Part shown: one piece after another, positions 1-7,787 of the stretch
How the letters are laid out: each line of letters starts with the position of its first letter
How positions within the stretch are numbered: position 1 is the first letter of the stretch
Origin: Emiliania huxleyi CCMP1516
Taxonomy: Eukaryota > Haptophyta > Isochrysidales > Noelaerhabdaceae
NCBI RefSeq assembly: GCF_000372725.1
Contig: NW_005198467.1
Location: forward strand, 147,072-178,391
Reading direction: 5' to 3'
DNA: 31,320 nucleotides
Translations under genes and position numbers: made by a program
The notes under the pieces: generated by a model
Database searches by the model: none
What the model was told of the DNA's origin: nothing
What the model saw: the letters and a program-made list of their open reading frames with translations, nothing else

Positions 1-330
1 CCGCCGAACCTTCTCCTCCCTCCCCGCCACTCCAGCGCACCACCCTCCCGCCAACTCGCCCGCCGCCCTCGCCGCCTCGCCCGCGCAGCTCTCCGCGGCG
101 CCGTCGCCGAGCTTCGCCGCCCGCCCTCCCCGCCCGACGGCGTCGCACGCCACGCCGCCGCAGTGCGGCAGCGGCTCCGCCCCAATCTCGATCGGCGCGG
201 CGAGCAGCGTTGCGCGCGGTAGCCGGTCGGGTTCGTGCAGCCGGTCGGGTTCGTGCGGCCGGCAGGGCGGCTCGCCGACCAGCAGCGCGCCTCCCTTCGG
301 CGCGTTCGAGCCGCCGTTTGGGACGCCGTC
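1..330 (-). CDS. possible partial coding segment running off the left edge
   Basis: On the minus strand one frame stays open from about position 330 to the window edge. Its composition looks more protein-like than the other frames, with stretches such as GGALLVGEPPC and LLAAPIEIGAEPLPHCGG. I recognise no family, start codon or splice site, and GC-rich DNA easily produces long open frames. A 15-bp direct repeat (ccggtcgggttcgtg) occurs twice at 220-255. This is a weak suggestion of an exon, not a gene call. Confidence 0.2.
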
Positions 331-1500
331 AGCTCGCCTCTCCCCGCACCTCTCTCCCCACCTCTCTCCCCACCTCTCTCCCCGCCTCTCTCCCCGCCTC
401 TCCCCGCGCCTCTCGCCCCGCCTCTCCCCGCGCCTCTCCTCCTCGCCGAATGCCGAGCTGCCTCTCCAGCTCTCCCTCTCGCCGCCCCTCGCCGCTTGCG
501 CCATGCTGCCGCCGCCGCTGCCTCGCGCCTCGCCCCTCATTTGCGCGGGGCGAGACGCGGCGGCGGCGCCTCCATGCCCGGAGGCATCCTCCTCCCTCCC
601 GGCCGGGCGAGGAGCGGGAGCAGGGGCGGGAGCAGGGGCGGGAGGTGGGGCGGGAGGAGGTGGGGCGGGACGAGGTGAGGCGGGAGGAGGTGGGGCGGCG
701 CTCCTCGACGGCGCCCCGGGCCTGGCGTCGCTCTCGGGGAGCCCTCGAACGGAGAACGCGTGAGCCGGAGACACTATCACTTGTGCACCGAGGGGGGGGG
801 GGGGGGAGCCCAGGGGGCGACGGGGCGACGTCTCCGACACGGCAGCTTGGAGCTGACCCCGGGAGAGAGAGAGACGAGCGATGGCACGCCCCCAATGACC
901 CTAGACAGACATGACGAGCCGACAGCGATGCAGCGGCAGCGAAGGCGGCGAGGAGAGCCCGCGCTGCAAAGCTCCGCCGGGGGGCAGCAAAAACATCGGC
1001 GGACGGGGGAGCACGGGACACGTCGGGGCATAGGAGCCAGGGGGGTGGGAGAGTTGAGTCAGGTGCAGCAGCACCGTCTCGGCAGCGAGGCCGACGATGG
1101 CGACGGCGGCGACGTAGGCGAGACGGTGGCGAGGGTGGCGACGGTCACGATGAAGGTGGCTTGACGAAATGGATGACGCCATCGCGCAACATGACATCCC
1201 AGCGCCGCTCTCGCAGGCTGTTTTTGACGGTTTCTACACTTTGTTTTTGTTTTCAGTCTAGGGGGCCCGACCCCCTCAGAGGCGGCGGGCGGGCGCCCAC
1301 TTACCGAGAGATCAAAAACGCTCGGCCCTGATGCGGGCGGGAGCTTCAACGAGAACGACATGCAGGCGTCCCGCACACACACACGCACGCGAAGAGGGGG
1401 AGTTCGGTGTAGTGCATCAATCAAAATTAAGTAAACACGGTGTTCGCACTCCAAGCATCGATCGACGAAATACCGCAGTTCTCAGTCGCGAATGGCCCCA
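331..1500. other. low-complexity GC-rich stretch without a recognisable gene
   Basis: Positions 340-440 are an imperfect tandem array of a cctctcccc(g/a) unit. Positions 600-700 hold a gggcgggagcagg/gaggtgggg array, and there is a long G run near 791-806. All reading frames here give Arg/Ser/Pro or Gly/Ala-rich strings with no family resemblance. The last part, up to 1500, lies just beyond the stop of the PPIP5K gene and is presumably its 3' flank. Confidence 0.6.
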
Positions 1501-4500
1501 TCAGCTCTCCGACCCGGCGCAGCGCCGCGACACCACGCACGGCGTCGCCTCCCCTTCCGGCACGAGCGGCCCCGAAGCGCGGCGCGCGCGCGAGGCGCGC
1601 GCCTGCATAGAGCTCTCCGACGCGAGGGCCGAGCTAAGTGTCGTGCTGCTAGCCGACGGAGTGCTGCTCTGCCGCTGCGGCGCCGCCTTGGTCTGTCCGA
1701 GCGGCGTGCTGCGCAGGAAGTACGAGAAGAAGCAGTCGACGTCCTCGAGGGTGAGGTCGTCGCGCGAGGAGATGAACATGTCGCTCGGCAGCAGCTCCGG
1801 CCTCTCGTGCCACTCGGCCTGGCACGGCCCGCCTCGCGACGGCGCGGACATGTTCTGGTTGACGCCCTGCGAGACGAGCACCTGACGAGACGTCGACCAC
1901 GCGTCATGGGCACGTCAGTCAACACAGGCGCTCGCTCAGTGCTCGACTGACGAGATCTACTTCACCGGCTGTGCACCTGCACCGCGTACGAGGAGGGCAC
2001 CTGCGGGTCTGCGTTCTTCTTGTGGAGCACGCGGAAGACGATGTGCGAGAGGTAGCCGACGTCGAGCTTCTCAAACTTGACGCGCGCCTGATCTCGGGTA
2101 CTCTCGGGTACTCTCGCAATCTCGGGTAATCTCGGGTAATCTCGGGGAATCTCGGGGAAGCCGAGCTTCTCGAGCTTGACGAGCGCCTCGTCACTTGCGA
2201 TGCACTGCACGCCGTAATCTCGGGTAATCTCGGGGAATCTCGGGGAATCTCGGGGAATCTGCGCCTCGTCGCTGAAGATGCACTGCACGCCGCGGCTCGC
2301 CCTCTCCCCCTGGGTGGCGGCGAGCACCTCGTGGCCGTAGCGCAGCACGTTGAAGAGGGAGAGGATGTGCGACTCGGACCTATGGACATGTCTCGGACAT
2401 GTCTCGGACATGTCGCTGAAGAGGGAGAGGAGGTGCGACTCGGACCTATGGACATGTCTCGGACATGTCTCGGACATGTCGCTGAAGAGGGAGAGGATGT
2501 GCGCCTCGGACGTGAAGTAGAGGCGCGTGCGGACATGCCGCGAGCTCGACTTGACGTCGGTGAAGGCGGACGGGTCGAGCTCGTGCACGCGCTCCTACGG
2601 GGAGATGCGGGGGAGGTAGGGGGGAGGTGTGGGGGAGGAGATATGGGGGAGGCATGGAGGAGATGTGGGGGAGATGTGGGGGAGATGTGGGGGAGGAGAT
2701 GTGGGGGAGATGTGGGGGAGGTGTGGGGGAGGTGTGGGGGAGATGTGGGGGAGATGTGGGGGAGGAGATGTGGGGGAGATATGGGGGAGGTGTGGGGGAG
2801 ATGTGGGGGAGGTATGGTCCAGCTCGTGCTCGCGCTCCTACAGGGAAGGCTCTCGAAGAAGCCTCGAGGGAGGCTCCCCGGAAGGCTCTCGGAAGGCTCC
2901 TCGGAGGGGGGCGTCGGAGGCATGCGCTCCTATGGACATGTCTCGGACATGTCTCGGACATGTCAGGGGGGGGGGGCGGTCGGAGGCACGCGTCTCCTCC
3001 ATGTGTCGTTCTGCGTCCATGCCGGCAAGCATGTCCTGCAGGTGGGCGATCCTCCTCAGCAGCTCATTACTAGGCAACCGCTCCTCCGTTCTCAAGCATG
3101 TCCTGCAGCAGCTTGGCGAGCATCTGCCACGCGATCTGCAGGCCGACCGTCACCTTGTCCTCCGGCTCGATGCCGTACTCCTGCGGCACCACGTACGACG
3201 CGAGCGTGCGCGAGGCGCGGAACAAGCGCGGCAAAGCCTGCAGCAACGCACCGAAGTGACGGGACCGCCTCGGAGCCCTCTCGCACCCTTCTCGGAGCCG
3301 GCGCGGCTAGGGCCTGCAGCCCGAGGTGCTCGTTGTGGACCATGTCGTACAGCGCATTGTCGTAGATGTCTGGCACCTTTGAGGTGTCAAACACTTCCTT
3401 GCGCGAGCTGTACAGGTCCTTGTGCAGCTGCGCCCACCGGCCGAGCTGGAGGTGCGGCGTCTCGCCTAACTCACACCCAACTCGCCCCTAATTCACCCTT
3501 CCTTAGGCCGAGCTGGAGGTGCGGCGTCTCGCCTAACTCACACCCAACTCGCCCCTAATTCACCCTTCCTTCGGCCGAGCTGGAGGTGCGGCGTCTTGCC
3601 GTTGGCTGCGGAATGCCTCGCCGGTGCCGCAACCTTGGAGGAGAGAGGGCCTGTGAACAGCGTCTCTTCACACCTCTAGCTGTGAACAAGTGCCGCAACC
3701 TTGGAGGAGAGTTTGCCCGACGAGACAGCCACGTCGCGAGAAGGGACTCGAGGGATGCCGATGCTCGACGCGCCTATTAATTCATTGCTCGATGAGTGAT
3801 TCACTATGAACTAGCAGCCCGAGGATGCCGATGCTCGACGCGCCGCCGCCCGCGCTGCTCCTCGCGCGTAGCTCCCGCACGAGCTCCTATTCACATCTCC
3901 CCACATCTCCCCACATCTCCCCATATCTCCCCGCGTAGCTCCCGCTCGAGCTCCTCGACTAGCTGGTGCAGCCGCTCGAGCGCCTGGCGCGGCGCCTTTG
4001 CATTCTCGCTCAGCCAGGCGGAGAGGAGGGAGTCGGAGGCGAGGCCGCCCTCCGCCGCCGTCGAGGGCGCCTGGCGCGGGAGATGTGGGGGAGATGTGGG
4101 GGAGATGTGGGGGAGATGTGGGGGAGATGTGGGGGAGATGCGGGGGAGGTATGTGTGGGGGGGGGTATGCCTGCGCCACGATCTGGCCATGCTCGAGTCC
4201 GCGCTCGAGACCGCGCGGCTGCTTGCTGCTCGGCGAGGGGGGGCGGGACGACTCTTGCGCGGCGATGGCCCCTGCGGTAGTCTGCGGGCAGTTGAGCAGC
4301 TGCGAGATGACCGCCTTTGATCTGTCCATGCCGAGGCGGCCCTGCTCGTTCGTGTCGTCGAGCATGGCCGTCGCCGACTTGTCCTTGGAGACGAGCGACG
4401 CGAGGATGGGGGGGAGGGCGCCCTCGAGGTCGAGGAAGCCCTTGGTGAAGGCGGCGGCCGTCGTCTGCACGCGCCCCTCATCCGAGGAGTAGATCTTGAG

Positions 4501-7404
4501 GTCGTGCCTGCAGGTGGAGTGACTCTGAATTAACCCCTCATCAACCGCAACTCGCCCTTAATTGATTGAGGTCGTGCCTGTAGGTGGAGTGCAGCCGCAG
4601 CACCCCGCCGCCAACCTCGTCCCCCGGGTAGAGCGAGTTGCGGAACTTGGCGCCAAGGTACTCGGCCTGCGCCTCCCCGAGCGCCGTCAGCTCGCCTCCC
4701 CACTTGAGGATGAAGAGCGCCTGTTCACAGCTGCAGGTGTGAAGAGACGCTGCTCACAGCTCGCCTCCCCACTTGAGGATGAAGAGCGCCTCTACTGCGA
4801 CCTCGCGCGAGGCTGGGGGCGCGGCGCCGCCGTCCGCTGAGCCCGCCTCCGGTACAGCAGCCCACTTCGAGGGCTTGATCTGGACCTTGCGGTTGATGCC
4901 GGAGAACGGGTGCGACTGCAGCACCTGCTGCACCGTGAGGAGCTTGTCGAGGTCCTCCTCGTACCTGGAGGAGGAGGCACCGGCAGTTACTACCACACAG
5001 TCAGCGTGAGGAGCTTGTCGAGGTCCTCCTCGTGCCTGTCCGAGGACGGGTCCGCCGCGCGCAGCTTCTCCTCCACAAGCCGCGAGACGATCTGGGTGAG
5101 CTCCTCCATGGCGCGGATCTTCTTGATCTTCAGCTCCGCGCGCGCGTCCTTGTTCTTGCCGAGCAGCGCGAGCAGGCGCGGCTCCGTGGTCTTCATCTTT
5201 AGCTTCTGCTTCGGCGTCCGGTCGCCGTGCCTCGTCAGCCCGATCACGCAGAGCAGCTCCGACTCCTCGGCGCCGGTCGGCGCTTGCAGCGAGGCGCGGG
5301 GCGGCACCACGTCTTGCAGCACCGAGTCTCGAATTGTCCGGTTGGGCGGCGGCACCTTGCGAGGCGTGCAGGGGAGGGGACGGTGGGCGGTGTCTGCTTG
5401 TGGAGTGGCAGACGGCTGAATGGCGGCGTCGGGCGGCGGCACCTGAGGCGCGCCTTGCGGGTGCCTCTCCACGTGGTGCGGGCCTGTTCACAGCAACGGC
5501 TGTGAAGAGACGCCCTTCTGCCGGCAGGAGCGCGTCTCCACGCGGTGTGCGCTGCAGGGGTGGCGTGGCGTGGCGTGCCGGGCAAGCACTCGACATTGGT
5601 CCGGCGAGAGATCCTGACTGAGCAGGCTGGCCAGAGGCTGGCCGCGTCTCTCGTCCAGACATCTACCTCCCGCGCAGATGGCGTGCAGGCAGTACTGGCG
5701 GAGGAGGTTGGCCGAGTCGGCCCAGAACTTGTGAGAGTCCTTGACAAAGGACCAGCCGTTGACGTCGCAGACGTACGAGCGGCCCTCCGATCGGAGCAGG
5801 TCGAAGCCGCACAGCGTCTGGCCAAAGGCGAGGACCACCTTTCGCGCGATCTCCTTCTCGTCGTTGTTGAGGATGAGCGGGTAGCGCAGCTCCTTGCCGC
5901 GCGCGTTGCGAATCACCTTGCCGTCCACGACCGGCGACTTGCGCGCCTGACCAGACGCCACACGAGCATGCGTTCACACGGAGGAGTGCGAACGAGGACG
6001 GCCGGCTAGCGCGCCTCGGCGTGCGCGTACTCCGGGCCGACCGCGTACACCTGTCCATGTGTGAATAACAAGGCTGTGAATGGAGGTGTGACTGCGGGTG
6101 GTCGGTGCTGGGCGTACTCCTGGTGTGCGTGCACCTTTACGTCCGTCCCCTCGGTCTGAAGCAGCTCCTCGTAGATGTACGCCTCGCCCGACGTGGCGCG
6201 CGACTCATGCTCGTCGGGGTAGAACTGGGACGCCTTGTCGCCAACCTTGCGGAAGAGCCGCTTCGAGCCGCCGCCGGCGGAGCGCGGGTAGTAGATGCGG
6301 ATGTCGTGGTCCTCGCCTGAGCTTGGCTTCTCGACGATTGGCGTCTGCTACCAGTTAATTCGCTGATTAGCTAATCACTTCCTCCTCGCCTGAGATTGGC
6401 TTCTCGACGATTGGCTTCTGCAGCCTGGCGCCGTCCACCTCGATGTAGTCCTCCTATGGACATGTCTCGGACATGTCTCGGACATGTCTCGGACATGTCC
6501 ACCTCGATGTAGTCCTCCTGCTCGTCGACCACAGCGCTGCCCGGCTCGAGCACGACGTGCTTCGGAACGGGCACCCCTACCCCCTCGAGCTTTGCGTAGA
6601 TGGCGCGCCGGTCGAAGAGCACCTTAGTAATTCATGAACGGCGATATTGACTCGTTAATCATTGACGGCAGTGATTAATTCAGGCGCCGGTCGAAGAGCG
6701 CCTCTTGCATCTGCAGGTCGTTGAACACGAACGGCTTGCGGAGCGTGGCGTACGCCTGCGCCTTTTGCAGCGGGAAGCCCGCCGAGAAGAAGGCGATCAG
6801 CGCCTAATCCAGGAGGAGTTAATTCACTAATTAATCACTGACTCACCCGCGGAGAAGAAGGCGATCAGCGCCTAATCCAGGAGGAGTTAATTCACTAATT
6901 AATCACTGAATTAATCACTGACTCACCCGCTGAGAAGGAAGGCGATCAGCGCCTCGCACACGGGCCACGACGAATTCTAATCAGTCACTACTCAATAACG
7001 GATAACTAATTAATAACTAGTTAACCCGCCTCGCACACGGGCCACGACTCGACCGGCTCCTCGAGCAGCATGCGCTCGTCGAAGGACACGACCGCGAACT
7101 CGGCGTGCCCGTCGGCGCGGAAGGCCTGCAGCCGGTCCTCTTGCATCTGTCTCTCGGCTACACTCGGCTATCCCTCGGCTCTCTCTCGGCTCTCTCTCGG
7201 CTCTCTCTCGGCTCTCTCTCGGCTCGGCTGCCTCTCGGCTGCCTCTCGGCTGCCTCTCGGCTGCCTCTCGGCTGCCTCTCGGCGATCTCTCGGCGATCTC
7301 TCGGCGATCTCTCTCCGCGGAAGGCCTGCAGTCGGTCCAGCGTCTCGAGCATCGGCCCCGACTTGGCCTTCTTGGCCATGCAGCAGACGCCAATCGTGAT
7401 TGGC
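1501..7404 (-). CDS. PPIP5K/VIP1-type diphosphoinositol pentakisphosphate kinase, about 23 exons
   Basis: Bifunctional enzyme that makes inositol pyrophosphates (1-position kinase) and carries a histidine-acid-phosphatase domain. The N-terminal match is [17 protein letters not shown]. The ATP-grasp region includes [19 protein letters not shown] then [12 protein letters not shown]. The phosphatase carries the canonical RHGDRTP (about 5210) and later LYFTSE...[12 protein letters not shown]. Exons in gene order: 7404-7326, 7125-7030, 6803-6702, 6622-6518, 6453-6390, 6316-6135, 6050-6015, 5946-5667, 5483-5036, 4964-4790, 4720-4578, 4507-4171, 4070-3954, 3886-3844, 3773-3700, 3633-3600, 3465-3314, 3237-3103, 3035-2997, 2594-2512, 2379-2265, 2087-1977, 1881-1501. 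These sum to about 1,109 residues with every phase matching, a normal family length. The exon holding the start codon, upstream of 7404, was not found. Donors by this model are 13 GC, 5 GT and 4 GA. The identity is very likely; individual junctions are inferred. Confidence 0.93.
2088..2264 (-). repeat. composite intron of two units with CGAGATT-type filler
   Basis: The exon end GACGAG is followed by GCGCAGATTCCCC and a run of roughly 10-bp GAGATTCCCC/GAGATTACC units. A second copy of the exon end (2187-2220) follows, then another run and the acceptor ATCAG at 2088. The coding frame runs [16 protein letters not shown], so the middle exon copy is best treated as intronic. GC-AG boundaries. Confidence 0.7.
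2380..2511 (-). repeat. two-unit GT-AG intron with GACATGTC minisatellite
   Basis: Two tandem 66-bp units (2380-2445 and 2446-2511) each contain a copy of the adjoining exon (coding SE(S/A)HILSLF) plus about three copies of an 11-bp cggacatgtct unit. The exons join as [19 protein letters not shown], exactly the family sequence. Each unit ends with CATAG on the gene strand. Confidence 0.8.
2595..2996 (-). repeat. composite 402-nt intron with two filler types
   Basis: This block holds four related copies of the exon start (GAGCGCGTGCACGAGCTC-like, at 2577-2594, 2811-2835, 2912-2929 and 2979-2996). They are separated by a GATGTGGGGGAG 12-bp minisatellite (2600-2812), a ggctc/cctcgg-rich stretch (2836-2928) and the GACATGTC minisatellite (2930-2964). 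Removing the whole block gives [18 protein letters not shown] in frame. Apparent boundaries are GA-AG. Confidence 0.65.
3036..3102 (-). other. 67-nt intron flanked by an exon duplication, GA-AG by frame
   Basis: The sequence CTGCAGGACATGCTTG occurs at both edges. Frame and protein ([17 protein letters not shown]) fit an intron starting GA and ending CAG. Because the repeat spans the junction, a different breakpoint cannot be excluded without cDNA. Confidence 0.6.
3466..3599 (-). repeat. two-unit GC-AG intron, 67-bp period
   Basis: Two tandem 67-bp units each contain an exon copy (ccgagctggaggtgcggcgt in plus orientation, also at the true exon 3440-3465) and a 44-nt filler. The filler is nearly identical between units. 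Joining 3600 to 3465 gives [23 protein letters not shown] in frame. Confidence 0.8.
3651..3689 (-). repeat. 36-nt cassette copy, reversed relative to the host gene
   Basis: Reads ctgtgaacag, cgtctcttcacacctctag, ctgtgaacaa on the plus strand, so it is antisense to PPIP5K. It is the same cassette as at 4721-4756, 5484-5515 and 20983-21207. It lies inside the 3634-3699 intron, between two copies of the exon sequence gtgccgcaaccttggaggag. Confidence 0.8.
4071..4170 (-). repeat. GC-AG intron filled with GATGTGGGGGAG minisatellite
   Basis: About five copies of the 12-bp gagatgtggggg unit (4079-4145) form the body of this intron. The same unit appears at 2600-2812 and, with gatgtgggga spacing, at 3890-3930. 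The exons join at [16 protein letters not shown]. Confidence 0.7.
4721..4789 (-). repeat. GC-AG intron = exon duplication + 36-nt cassette
   Basis: On the gene strand the 33-nt exon copy starting GCGCTCTTCATCCTC is followed by a 36-nt cassette ending CTGTGAACAG, then by the identical 33-nt exon sequence. The join gives [21 protein letters not shown]. The cassette matches that of BiP intron 4. Confidence 0.85.
5484..5666 (-). repeat. GT-AG intron ending in a diverged 36-nt cassette
   Basis: The gene-strand end of this 183-nt intron (5484-5515) reads GGGCGTCTCTTCACAGCC then GTTGCTGTGAACAG, a variant of the cassette at 4721-4756. An imperfect exon copy (GCACACCGCGTGGAGA versus CGCACCACGTGGAGA) lies just before it. 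The donor GTAGATG at 5666 is chosen because it is in phase with the next exon. Confidence 0.6.
6454..6517 (-). repeat. intron with GACATGTC minisatellite between exon duplicates
   Basis: The exon sequence gtccacctcgatgtagtcct (plus strand) lies on both sides of about 3.5 copies of an 11-bp cggacatgtct unit. The protein requires [17 protein letters not shown]. The cleanest model is GA-AG. A GTGGACATG donor would instead duplicate four residues (EDYI). Confidence 0.7.
6804..7029 (-). repeat. composite GC-AG intron of three exon-copy + AT-rich units
   Basis: Three copies of the exon sequence for ALIAFFSAG occur at about 6780-6803, 6847-6871 and 6929-6953. They are separated by nearly identical AT-rich fillers (taatccaggaggagttaatt...) with a further AT-rich unit at 6975-7024. 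Only the last copy is followed by family-conserved coding ([10 protein letters not shown]). Joining 7030 to 6803 gives [18 protein letters not shown]. Confidence 0.75.
7126..7325 (-). repeat. GC-AG intron made of ctctcggc repeats
   Basis: A roughly 170-bp run of tctctcggc/tgcctctcgg units (7147-7315) lies between two copies of gcggaaggcctgcag. Exons join as [20 protein letters not shown]. Every frame through the run is open, which gives spurious Ser/Arg-rich ORFs. Confidence 0.75.
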
Positions 7405-7787
7405 CTGCGGCGGCGGCGAGTGGCGGCTCAAAGTGGCGGAGGCGACGCAGGCCGCTGCTCCGGCGAGGGTCGCAGCGCCCGTCAGAGATCCGGCGCGTGA
7501 CTGTGCTCGGAATGATCGACCGGCGAAGGTGCGACTGCGCAGCGAGCCGCTCCGCGCTGTGCTCCCGCTCGGGCGCCTCGGGCACGTGATGAGCGGCCAC
7601 TGCGGCGCTCGGTCCCATGACCCGCACAAACATGCGGCCAAGCTGGCCAGCGATCGAAGCGGCGCGGGGCTCGGTGGCAGCGTGGACGTGGCGGAGTAGT
7701 GCCGCAGCGCGCGGGCCAACGACCCGCGTGAGCCAGCGCCGGAGGAGGTGGAACGCGGCGAGGATGCTCGCGTGAAGTCGCATATAC
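7405..7787. promoter_or_regulatory. spacer between divergent PPIP5K and LRR-exostosin genes
   Basis: This stretch separates the first recognised PPIP5K exon (minus) from the LRR-exostosin ORF (plus). It probably contains the missing 5' exon of PPIP5K and both promoters. I see no TATA box or convincing start for PPIP5K. An acceptor-like CCGCCGCAG sits immediately before the exon at 7404. Confidence 0.35.

Noticed and set aside
2331..3558. Long plus-strand ORFs rich in [12 protein letters not shown] and [10 protein letters not shown]
   Set aside because: They read through minisatellite intron fillers and the antisense of PPIP5K exons; no independent family signal.
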